5,161 nt of DNA from Candidatus Gottesmanbacteria bacterium CG_4_10_14_0_8_um_filter_37_24 (GTDB lineage Bacteria > Patescibacteriota > Microgenomatia > 2-02-FULL-39-11). Made by a program: the position numbers and the translations under genes. A model generated the notes under the pieces. That model was not told the DNA's origin. It saw only the letters and a program-made list of their open reading frames with translations, and searched no databases. Within the stretch, counting starts at the first letter, position 1, and each line of letters begins with the position of its first letter. This document shows positions 1 through 4,627 of this stretch, in pieces. Where the stretch lies: the NCBI GenBank assembly GCA_002785215.1, contig PFMK01000044.1:1-5161 (forward strand), written 5' to 3'.

Positions 1-30
1 TTTATTTTTTTATTATCTTTTTGTCTCCCT

Positions 31-75
31 CAAACCATTACAAAATACTCCCGAAAAGGAGTTGTAATGAGTTTG
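31..75. other. Long imperfect hairpin in the leader upstream of the methyltransferase
   Basis: Bases 31-43 pair with 62-75 (CAAAC with GTTTG, ATTACAA with TTGTAAT, one bulged A at 70). An inner CTCC/GGAG stem (48-51 with 58-61) closes a CGAAAA loop, leaving a small bulge at 44-47. No T-run follows it on the plus strand, and an A-rich run follows it on the minus strand, so it does not look like an intrinsic terminator in either direction. It may be a relic repeat, an RNA processing structure or an operator. Bases 1-84 also form one open plus frame ending TAA at 82-84, which could be the tail of an upstream gene, but nothing in it is recognisable. Confidence 0.4.
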
Positions 76-127
76 GAAGAGTAATATTTGACATACAATA
101 ACTAAATATATCATTTTTGAATTTCTA

Positions 128-136
128 TGCTATACT
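128..136 (+). promoter_or_regulatory. Extended -10 promoter element for the methyltransferase-cutA operon
   Basis: TGC followed by TATACT gives an extended -10 box (TGn plus five of six consensus bases). There is no good -35 at 16-18 bases upstream, which is tolerable for extended -10 promoters. The predicted transcription start near 143 leaves a 5' leader of only about 9 bases before the ATG at 152, with no Shine-Dalgarno sequence, so translation would be nearly leaderless. Confidence 0.5.
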
Positions 137-151
137 ATTTATTGCCGCATT

Positions 152-781
152 ATGCGACTTCCACAAATAAAAATAATTGATCTGTTTTACCGTGTCTATA
201 AATCGTGGCCTATTTTTTATGATGGAATAATACAGCTTTTTTCTGTTGGACAGTGGGAAAAATGGCAGGATAGAACTTTTGATGATCTTACCGGAAAGAA
301 AATTCTAGAAATCGGCGTTGGTCCTGGTAAACTTCTTTTGAAAATGGCTAAAAAAGGATATTCGGTGACAGGTCTGGAATTTAGAAAAGGTATGGCAGAT
401 GAAGCTAGGAAAAGAATCAAAGCAAAAGGTTATGATATAGATATTCTTCAACAATCAATCTATCATTTACCATTCCAGAATGATGTTTTTCATTGTATCG
501 TCCTGACTTTCACAATGGCGGAAATCTCCAATCTGGATAAGGCGATTTCCGAAATGAAGAGAGTACTTATGGAAAACGGCAGAATCATTATTATTGCTGG
601 GGGAATGCCTCAGGATAAAAATATATTTGCCAGAATACTATTTAGGATGTTAGAACAACAAACTTTACTTAAATTAGAACGGGATAATGTGTTATATCTT
701 AAACAGCACGGATTTGAAGTAACTAGAACTGATTTTGGACCTTTTAACATGGTAAATAAAATTGTGGCAGTCAAAAAATGA
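152..781 (+). CDS. Class I SAM-dependent methyltransferase (Methyltransf_11/UbiE-like fold)
   Basis: A 209-residue cytosolic protein predicted to transfer a methyl group from S-adenosylmethionine; the acceptor cannot be read from sequence. Glycine-rich motif I is ILEIGVGPG at residues 51-59. The acidic residue that usually contacts the ribose ends strand 2 (E76 in GLEF). A motif II-III-like stretch runs from HLPF (105-108) through the hydrophobic strand at 112-120 to the helix and strand at 129-149 (EMKRVL, then GRIIII). The first 45 residues are a helical cap (YRVYKSWPIFYD), as in small-molecule or quinone-type methyltransferases. Length is usual for a single-domain enzyme. The ATG at 152 is chosen because the N-terminal cap aligns with family expectation and an extended -10 box lies just upstream. 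Its TGA overlaps the start of cutA (ATGA), so the two are probably translationally coupled. Family assignment is firm; the exact enzyme is unknown. Confidence 0.87.
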   Translation: MRLPQIKIIDLFYRVYKSWPIFYDGIIQLFSVGQWEKWQDRTFDDLTGKKILEIGVGPGKLLLKMAKKGYSVTGLEFRKGMADEARKRIKAKGYDIDILQQSIYHLPFQNDVFHCIVLTFTMAEISNLDKAISEMKRVLMENGRIIIIAGGMPQDKNIFARILFRMLEQQTLLKLERDNVLYLKQHGFEVTRTDFGPFNMVNKIVAVKK

Positions 782-1089
782 ACATAATAGTTGTTCCCTG
801 TAAAGATCTTAAAGAAGCCAAGAAAATAGCTAGATTCCTCACAAGTCACAAACTGGCAGTTTGTACAAATATTATTCCTTCAATTATTTCTATTTATCGA
901 TGGAAAGGACGAGTGGAAGAAGGGAGGGAAGTTCTATTATTAGTAAAAACAGTAAAATCTAAACTTGATGCAGCAATTACCAGAATAAAAGAACTACATA
1001 GTTATGGAACTCCAGACTTGATACATTGGGAAACTTCCAAAGATGTGAATTGGTTGTCTTCCTGGATTAAAGATGAATTAGGTAAATAA
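778..1089 (+). CDS. cutA: CutA1 family divalent-cation tolerance protein
   Basis: A 103-residue protein matching the full length of CutA1, a small, very stable trimeric ferredoxin-fold protein linked in E. coli to copper tolerance; its role in other bacteria is unsettled. Visible family signatures are the opening strand NIIVVPCKD (2-10), the helix with EAKKIARFL (13-21), AVCTNIIP (27-34) carrying the conserved Cys29, SIYRWKGRVEE (38-48), EVLLLVKT (51-58), the segment HSYGTPDLI (74-82) in place of the usual HPYE-x-PEI, and the terminal WL..WI helix (92-97). Cys29 and His74 occupy the places of residues proposed to bind metal. The usual Pro and acidic/Gln positions of the HPYE motif are Ser75 and Gly77 here. 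The start codon overlaps the preceding stop by four bases and has no clear ribosome binding site of its own, so expression probably depends on translation of the methyltransferase. It ends six bases before a strong stem-loop. Confidence 0.95.
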   Translation: MNIIVVPCKDLKEAKKIARFLTSHKLAVCTNIIPSIISIYRWKGRVEEGREVLLLVKTVKSKLDAAITRIKELHSYGTPDLIHWETSKDVNWLSSWIKDELGK

Positions 1090-1094
1090 TATAC

Positions 1095-1126
1095 AAACAA
1101 AACCCCTTATCATAGGGGTTTTGTTT
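1095..1126. terminator. Bidirectional intrinsic terminator between convergent genes
   Basis: A perfect 13-bp inverted repeat (AAACAAAACCCCT / AGGGGTTTTGTTT) with a six-base TATCAT loop. The CCCC/GGGG core is flanked by A-rich bases on the left and T-rich bases on the right, so either strand gives a hairpin with a U-rich descending arm. It lies between the cutA stop at 1089 and the stop of the leftward DUF5679 gene at 1146, where a shared terminator would serve both transcripts. Confidence 0.9.
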
Positions 1127-1145
1127 AAGAAATCAAAATCAATAA

Positions 1146-1286
1146 TCAACCACCGATTTTGTACATACCGGTTCCACAAACTGGACATTTACCTTTAAGC
1201 GCAGGTTTACCGTTTTTCATTGTTACTTTTTGCGCATTCGGGTCATCTCTTTTGGCTCGGCATTTTACGCAATACATTTCTGCCAT
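1146..1286 (-). CDS. DUF5679 family small zinc-ribbon protein
   Basis: A 46-residue protein read on the minus strand from ATG at 1286 to TGA at 1146. Two CxxC pairs, YCVKC (residues 5-9) and KCPVCG (33-38), could bind one zinc ion. Between them lie a charged stretch KRDDPN, a VTMKNG strand and GKPALKGKCPVC; the end is TGMYKIGG. This is the layout I remember for DUF5679, a very short family common in CPR bacteria and Chloroflexi, with no known function. Some annotators place such proteins among ribosomal or nucleic-acid-binding zinc ribbons, but that is unproven. An excellent Shine-Dalgarno sequence precedes it. It lies 34 bases downstream of the 98-residue gene on the same strand and is probably co-transcribed with it. 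Its length puts it below common gene-finding cut-offs. Confidence 0.88.
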   Translation of the reverse strand: MAEMYCVKCRAKRDDPNAQKVTMKNGKPALKGKCPVCGTGMYKIGG

Positions 1287-1294
1287 TTATACCT

Positions 1295-1302
1295 CACCTC
1301 CC
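1295..1302 (-). promoter_or_regulatory. Strong ribosome binding site of the DUF5679 gene
   Basis: Minus-strand GGGAGGTG, with 8 bases between it and the ATG at 1286. It is the best Shine-Dalgarno match in the window and fixes the start of this small gene. It lies inside an incidental six-codon frame (ATG at 1307, in-frame TAA touching the real ATG), which is probably chance. Confidence 0.8.
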
Positions 1303-1320
1303 TTCATAGAAGTTTTAGCT

Positions 1321-1617
1321 TCAAATCCTATGCAGTAGGAAATATAACACACCTTGAATACCTAATGCAAAAAACGAGAAGATAGTAATCTTTATTAGGT
1401 CGTGTTTAATATGGGAGTAATCATTTTCGATTGATATTTTTTTGGGCTTTGTATCGCTCTTTATTTTAAACATTAAACTTGGAGTTAAGGATGAAGAAGT
1501 AGGTATAGGGTTGACTATAATTTGGTTCTTGACAAGGAGTTGTTCTTTTTGAATTTGTGATTTATTTAGTCTGCGAAGGTCAGCTAATAATTTTTCTTTT
1601 TTTGTTTTTTTAGGCAT
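1321..1617 (-). CDS. Hypothetical protein with basic N-terminus and one C-terminal membrane helix
   Basis: A 98-residue protein of unknown function. The first 30 residues are basic and helical (KKTKKEKLLADLRR at 3-16), followed by a Ser/Thr/Pro-rich, low-complexity linker (about 33-60). A conserved-looking YSHIKHDLIK (67-76) leads into a hydrophobic helix at about 77-95 (ITIFSFFALGI, then GVLYFLL), ending in HRI. Only three residues follow the helix, so it resembles a tail-anchored protein with its basic domain in the cytoplasm. I recall similar short proteins, with KKTKKEK-like starts and this C-terminal helix, in CPR genomes next to DUF5679, but have not checked. The start is the only plausible ATG; a TATAAT box sits five bases upstream and no Shine-Dalgarno sequence is seen. 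It probably forms a leftward operon with the DUF5679 gene. Confidence 0.72.
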   Translation of the reverse strand: MPKKTKKEKLLADLRRLNKSQIQKEQLLVKNQIIVNPIPTSSSLTPSLMFKIKSDTKPKKISIENDYSHIKHDLIKITIFSFFALGIQGVLYFLLHRI

Positions 1618-1622
1618 ATATT

Positions 1623-1628
1623 ATTATA
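1623..1628 (-). promoter_or_regulatory. Candidate -10 box (TATAAT) for the leftward pair
   Basis: Perfect TATAAT on the minus strand, with only five bases between it and the ATG at 1617, which would place the transcription start at or next to the start codon. No convincing -35 lies 16-18 bases upstream. The region is so AT-rich that a chance match is possible. Confidence 0.35.
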
Positions 1629-1725
1629 ATATGACTGACACTATTTTGATTTAACATCAATAATGATAAAATTGAGAAAGTAGCAAATTTTATCTAAGTA
1701 ATTAACAATTTCAGAGCTTAACATA

Positions 1726-1754
1726 TTGACAGTATCTTGTAAAGTGAGTACAAT
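1726..1754 (+). promoter_or_regulatory. Near-consensus sigma-70 promoter for the DUF4446-DUF3048 genes
   Basis: TTGACA at 1726-1731, a 17-base spacer, then TACAAT at 1749-1754 (11 of 12 consensus bases at optimal spacing). The predicted start near 1761 gives a leader of about 42 bases. An imperfect inverted repeat, with core TGAGTA (1745-1750) and TACTCA (1770-1775), covers the -10 box and start point, and could be an operator or a 5' hairpin. The only ribosome-binding-like sequence before the ATG is AAGGA at 1779-1783, rather far from 1803. Confidence 0.75.
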
Positions 1755-1802
1755 CTCGAATACATAGTTTACTCATTTAAGGATATATTTCTAATATTAC
1801 AA

Positions 1803-2288
1803 ATGCAGCAGATTATAGTAATTAATTCGTTATTTGGGATAATATTATTATGGTTGTGTATTCTATCATTTTATTTATATAAATTGATATCCCGTTATAA
1901 GAATTTACTTAAAGGTATTGATAAGGATAGTCTTACTTCGGTTTTGGAAAAAGTATTAAAAGATATCGATTTAGACAGAAAAGACATTGAAACAATTATT
2001 TCCAAAGTTGATGATCTAGAGAAAAGATCTGTTTTTTACATACAAAAAGTTGGTATTATGAGATTTAATCCTTTCTCTGATACGGGAGGGGATCAAAGTT
2101 TTATTTTGGCAATTTTAGACGAGATGGATAACGGTGTAGTAATTTCATCTTTACATACAAGAGGAATAACCAGGTGGTATGCAAAAAATATTGAAAGCGG
2201 AAAAGGTTTAAATTATGATTTATCGAAAGAAGAATTAGAGGCGATCAAAAACGCAACAACACTGAAAAAGAAAAACAGGAGAAATTAA
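1803..2288 (+). CDS. DUF4446 family membrane-anchored protein
   Basis: A 161-residue protein of unknown function. An N-terminal membrane helix spans about residues 5-27 (FGIILLWLCILSFYLYKL) and is followed by basic residues (SRYKNLLK), so the rest is probably cytoplasmic by the positive-inside rule. Residues 30-78 form a charged helical, possibly coiled-coil, segment. The DUF4446 core follows: VGIMRFNPFSDTGGDQSF (83-100), AILDEMDNGVVISSLHTRG (103-121), then TRWYAK (123-128) and a closing YDLSKEELEAI helix (138-148). This core is very close to what I recall of the family in Firmicutes and CPR. The length is usual and the tail is basic. DUF3048 follows 52 bases later on the same strand, so the two may be co-transcribed, although a separate -10-like box lies between them. 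Confidence 0.92.
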   Translation: MQQIIVINSLFGIILLWLCILSFYLYKLISRYKNLLKGIDKDSLTSVLEKVLKDIDLDRKDIETIISKVDDLEKRSVFYIQKVGIMRFNPFSDTGGDQSFILAILDEMDNGVVISSLHTRGITRWYAKNIESGKGLNYDLSKEELEAIKNATTLKKKNRRN

Positions 2289-2326
2289 AAATAAATCTGT
2301 TTAATCAAGAAGACTTTATAAAAATT

Positions 2327-2332
2327 TATAAT
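2327..2332 (+). promoter_or_regulatory. Candidate -10 box (TATAAT) just upstream of the DUF3048 gene
   Basis: Perfect TATAAT ending eight bases before the ATG at 2341, which would give a start point at or next to the ATG. There is no clear -35 at normal spacing and no Shine-Dalgarno sequence before this ATG. Either this is an internal leaderless promoter, or the gene is read from the promoter at 1726 and this is a chance AT-rich match. Confidence 0.3.
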
Positions 2333-2340
2333 TACAATTT

Positions 2341-3516
2341 ATGAAACCAAAAATAGCGTCAATTTTAGCAGTTGCAGGATTGTATTTATTAAGTACAGGT
2401 ATTTCCTATGCTGTATTTAACAAGGTAAGCGGTGTAGGCGATTCTAGTACAATAACTTCTCCTGTACCGAAAATCTCTCCAAAAGAAAAAGTAAAAAATA
2501 AAGTAGATCCTTCTATTCCTAAAGATCAAGTGTGTCCGCTTAATGGAGTTAAATTTACTAATCAGGAAAAAGACATTTGGGATAAAAGAAGACCCTTGGC
2601 AGTTATGATAGAAAACAGTGAAGAAGCACGACCTCAGTCCGGACTTTCCAGGGCTGATATTGTTTATGAGGCTTTGGCAGAAGGATGGATTACCAGATTT
2701 ATGGGTATTTTTTATTGCAATACACCGATGGAAAATATTACATTTGCTCCGGTACGTTCTGCTAGAACATATTATGTTGATTGGGTATCGGAATACGATG
2801 CGCTTTATAACCATGTTGGAGGAGCAGGAAGGTGTCCAGATGATACAGTCGATCCAAAAGCAAAGGCTCTATGTCAAATAGACAGATATGGTATTAAAGA
2901 TTTAGACCAGTTCGGTATAGGTTATCCTGATTGTTATAGAAATCCTGACAGATTGGATCATCCTGTAGCTACAGAACACACAATGGTTTGTTTTTCTGAA
3001 AACCTGTATAAAATTGCCGATAAAAGAGATTGGAATAATGTAGATGATAGAGGAATTCCTTGGGATAAAAATTTTAAAGAATGGAAATTTAAAGACGACT
3101 CAAAAGAATCAGAAAGAGGGAAAATAAATAAGATACACCTGGTGTTTGCACAAGGTTATGACAAGTATGATGTGGATTGGGATTACAATACATCTTCAAA
3201 TTCGTATTTGCGGTCTAATGGAGGAAAACCACATTTTGATCTTGAAGCAAACGTGCAACTAACAGCCAAAAACGTGGTTGTTCAATTTTCAAAAATTACA
3301 GGACCTGTAGATGAGCATGCTCATCTATTATATGCAACTATCGGTAGCGGAAAAGCAATTATTTTTCAGGACGGGCAGGCAATTGTGGGTACCTGGTCAA
3401 AAAAGAGCAGAATTGGTAGAACTGTATTTTATAACTCATCCGGTAAAGAGATTGAATTTACCAGAGGCTCTATTTGGATAGAAGTATTACCTAGTGAACA
3501 GCAAGTCACATATTAA
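2341..3516 (+). CDS. DUF3048 domain exported protein (YerB-like)
   Basis: A 391-residue envelope protein of unknown biochemical function, in the family of Bacillus YerB. Residues 5-25 form a signal peptide or signal anchor (SILAVAGLYLL, then SYA with a possible signal peptidase I site after Ala24). There is no lipobox cysteine, unlike YerB-type lipoproteins. A Ser/Pro/Lys linker runs from about 35 to 62. The N-terminal DUF3048 domain carries RRPLAVMIENSEEARPQSGL (83-102), ADIVYEALAEGWITRF (105-120), APVRSARTYYVDW (136-148) and EYDALYNHVGG (151-161). The C-terminal DUF3048 domain, from about 265 to 385, carries NSYLRSNGGKPHFD (287-300), NVVVQF (311-316) and the final TRGSIWIEVLP (374-384). Six cysteines (65, 126, 165, 178, 198, 217) all lie in the part predicted to be outside the membrane, which suggests disulfides. 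The middle insert with four of them (about 162-217) looks longer than in the Firmicutes proteins I remember. The length is normal and the frame intact. Confidence 0.93.
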   Translation: MKPKIASILAVAGLYLLSTGISYAVFNKVSGVGDSSTITSPVPKISPKEKVKNKVDPSIPKDQVCPLNGVKFTNQEKDIWDKRRPLAVMIENSEEARPQSGLSRADIVYEALAEGWITRFMGIFYCNTPMENITFAPVRSARTYYVDWVSEYDALYNHVGGAGRCPDDTVDPKAKALCQIDRYGIKDLDQFGIGYPDCYRNPDRLDHPVATEHTMVCFSENLYKIADKRDWNNVDDRGIPWDKNFKEWKFKDDSKESERGKINKIHLVFAQGYDKYDVDWDYNTSSNSYLRSNGGKPHFDLEANVQLTAKNVVVQFSKITGPVDEHAHLLYATIGSGKAIIFQDGQAIVGTWSKKSRIGRTVFYNSSGKEIEFTRGSIWIEVLPSEQQVTY

Positions 3517-3561
3517 ATAACAATATAATCTGCCCCTAGCTAATTTTTGGTAAGGGATGAT

Positions 3562-3590
3562 CTTGTAAATCAATTAATTTGATTCATAAG
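3562..3590. repeat. Inverted repeat upstream of the winged-helix gene (candidate operator)
   Basis: Bases 3562-3573 pair with 3579-3590 over 12 positions with one G-T wobble and one mismatch; the core is AATCAA / TTGATT around TTAAT. No T-run follows, so it is unlikely to terminate the DUF3048 transcript. It overlaps a weak promoter-like pair, TTGTAA at 3563-3568 and TAAGAT at 3587-3592 with an 18-base spacer. An operator for the regulator encoded just downstream would fit this position, but that is inference. Confidence 0.35.
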
Positions 3591-3612
3591 ATTCCTGAAT
3601 CGCAAATATAAG

Positions 3613-3619
3613 AAAGGAG
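3613..3619 (+). promoter_or_regulatory. Strong ribosome binding site of the winged-helix gene
   Basis: AAAGGAG with seven bases to the ATG at 3627. Unlike most genes in this window, this one has a classical Shine-Dalgarno sequence, which confirms the start codon and shows that this organism uses anti-SD initiation. Confidence 0.85.
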
Positions 3620-3626
3620 TCTTATT

Positions 3627-4202
3627 ATGCTAAAAGATTTGATTATCTCACGCGTCCGGGTGAAAATTCTGAGTTTATTTTTTTTAGCACCCGGAATGAT
3701 ATATCATGTGCGTGAAATAGTAAGAAGGACTGATGAAGAGATAAATGCCGTGAGAAGGGAATTATCCAATCTGGAAAAAGCAGGGATAATGACTAAGGAG
3801 AAGCGGGCTAATCGTCTGTTCTATGTATTGCGTCGTGATTATCCGCTGTATTATGATCTTTTAGAACTTATTGTAAAATGTTATGGTTTAGGAGGGGAGA
3901 TTATTAAGAAACGGGCAAAACTGGGTAGAATAAAATTTGCCATGATATCAGGAAAATATGCAAGAAATAGCGTACGAGACGCAAATGACGTAGACATGCT
4001 TATCGTCGGTAAAGTAGTATTGCCGGAAATAAGCCAAATTATACGTCAGGAAGAGCAAAAGAGGGAAAGAGAAATAAATTATACGGTGATGAGTGAAGAT
4101 GAATTTGAATTTCGCAAAAGGAGAAGAGATCCATTTGTAATAAGCATATTAAACGGTGCAAGAATTATGGTAATTGGAGATGAGGAAGAATTAGTAAAAT
4201 AA
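3627..4202 (+). CDS. Winged-helix regulator fused to a nucleotidyltransferase-like domain
   Basis: A 191-residue protein in two parts. Residues 1-72 look like an ArsR/MarR-type winged helix: helices at about 2-21, HVREIVRRT (27-35), a recognition helix EEINAVRRELSNLEKAGI (37-54), then a basic wing KEKRANRLFYVL (57-68). A linker helix at 73-98 leads to a segment resembling a minimal nucleotidyltransferase (MNT/KNTase-type) active site: ISGKYARNSV (107-116) followed by DVDMLIVG (121-128). The D121-x-D123 metal-binding pair is intact, but the usual Gly-Ser of the triphosphate-binding loop is Gly109-Lys110, so catalysis is doubtful and the domain may only bind a ligand or nucleotide. The remainder (EISQIIRQEE, INYTVMSEDEF, ILNGARIMVIGDEEEL) fits the C-terminal strands and helices of that fold. 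No HEPN partner gene is adjacent, so a toxin-antitoxin role is not supported. It has its own strong ribosome binding site and an upstream inverted repeat that may mediate autoregulation. Confidence 0.76.
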   Translation: MLKDLIISRVRVKILSLFFLAPGMIYHVREIVRRTDEEINAVRRELSNLEKAGIMTKEKRANRLFYVLRRDYPLYYDLLELIVKCYGLGGEIIKKRAKLGRIKFAMISGKYARNSVRDANDVDMLIVGKVVLPEISQIIRQEEQKREREINYTVMSEDEFEFRKRRRDPFVISILNGARIMVIGDEEELVK

Positions 4203-4218
4203 TTGATTCATATTTTAA

Positions 4219-4380
4219 TCCGCCTCCGCGGAAATCTCGCCGATTGGTTAGATCGAGCGATTCAGAGACATTTTCCACTTCTGCCGGATTTAAGCTCTGG
4301 ACGAAGCGCAGATGAAGAATTCACGACCGCCCGTCCTTCGCAGTAATGAAGCTACGGAGGGTGGATAAGGTTGAGGGAGT
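4219..4380. repeat. GC-rich, hairpin-containing intergenic block (candidate dispersed repeat or structured RNA)
   Basis: The composition changes sharply: hand count gives 85 G/C in the 160 bases 4221-4380 (about 53%), against about one third in neighbouring genes. It opens with a small hairpin (TCCGC at 4219-4223, GCGGA at 4228-4232). It ends with a larger imperfect one: CCC(G)TCC at 4330-4336 pairs with GGAGGG at 4356-4361 around CTTCG/CTACGG-like sequence, a shape I associate with dispersed intergenic elements in CPR genomes. One plus frame is open from 4205 to 4426 except for a single TGA at 4313, but it has no start signal or recognisable domain, so I do not call a gene. The flanks 4203-4218 and 4381-4433 are ordinary AT-rich DNA. 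Confidence 0.5.
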
Positions 4381-4394
4381 TTCAAGAATTGAAA
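4380..4394. promoter_or_regulatory. Short inverted repeat upstream of the AbrB-like gene
   Basis: TTTCAA-GAA-TTGAAA, six-base arms around a three-base spacer, 39 bases before the ATG at 4434. The right arm doubles as a -35-like TTGAAA, with a weak AAGAAT 16 bases further on. AbrB-type proteins often repress their own promoters, so this could be an operator; a chance match in AT-rich DNA is equally possible. Confidence 0.25.
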
Positions 4395-4433
4395 ATTTTA
4401 CTCACTTAATAAGAATTAATTTAGTTTGATCTA

Positions 4434-4625
4434 ATGCATAAGGTAATTAAGATAGGATCTCACAGTCATGCGGTAATTATCCCTGCAGATTTTATTCATG
4501 CGTTGGGGATAAAAACCGGAGATAAAGTCAAAATGATTTTGGATAAAACAAAAGGGAAAATTACAATTTATTTTTCAGGTATTCTGCAACTATCTTTACC
4601 AACCCCTTTAAGGAAAAAGAAATAA
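4434..4625 (+). CDS. AbrB/SpoVT/MazE-type swapped-hairpin DNA-binding protein
   Basis: A 63-residue protein whose first 46 residues are one AbrB-type domain: KVIKIGSHSHAVIIPADFI (3-21), then ALGIKTGDKVKMILD (23-37) and GKITIY (41-46). This is the usual strand - IP - helix - LGI.xGD.V - strand plan that dimerises into a swapped-hairpin barrel and binds DNA, as in transition-state regulators and MazE/VapB antitoxins. The hydrophobic tail (SGILQLSLP) and final RRKKK-like basic end are not part of the domain. No toxin gene (MazF or PIN type) is adjacent, so an antitoxin role is unsupported. It ends two bases before the secD start codon and is almost certainly co-transcribed with secD; it may regulate that operon. 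The ribosome binding site is weak. It could be shorter or longer only with less conserved starts. Confidence 0.86.
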   Translation: MHKVIKIGSHSHAVIIPADFIHALGIKTGDKVKMILDKTKGKITIYFSGILQLSLPTPLRKKK

Positions 4626-4627
4626 AA

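Noticed and set aside
1..84. Open plus frame of 27 codons from the left edge, ending TAA at 82-84
   Set aside because: Too short, low-complexity and without any recognisable C-terminal motif; it also contains the hairpin at 31-75. It may be a gene tail, but this cannot be supported.
67..84. Five-codon frame ATGAGTTTGGAAGAGTAA preceded by GGAG, as a leader peptide
   Set aside because: It lies upstream of the predicted promoter for the methyltransferase and has no regulatory codon pattern.
88..99. TTGACA directly followed by TACAAT
   Set aside because: The two boxes touch, leaving no spacer, and no -10 box lies 16-18 bases after the TTGACA.
217..849. Minus-strand open frames opposite the methyltransferase and cutA (217-420, 610-849)
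   Set aside because: They lie entirely within well-supported genes, have no ribosome binding site and encode no recognisable motif.
779..1148. Recoding of TGA as glycine (genetic code 25)
   Set aside because: TGA ends the methyltransferase, DUF5679 and 98-residue proteins at natural family lengths, and no TGA is needed inside any conserved gene.
2389..2881. Open frames overlapping the DUF3048 gene (minus 2389-2814, plus 2618-2881)
   Set aside because: They are shadows of the strongly conserved DUF3048 coding frame.
3531..3557. Terminator after DUF3048 from CCCCT and AAGGG
   Set aside because: Only four pairs around a long loop and no T-run after it.
4236..4300. tRNA-like fragment (GGTTAGATCGAGC) in the GC-rich block
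   Set aside because: No acceptor stem, T-arm with TTCGA or anticodon stem can be assembled around it.
4434..4625. Toxin-antitoxin module with the AbrB-like protein as antitoxin
   Set aside because: The next gene is clearly secD and the previous one is a winged-helix protein; no toxin is present on either side.
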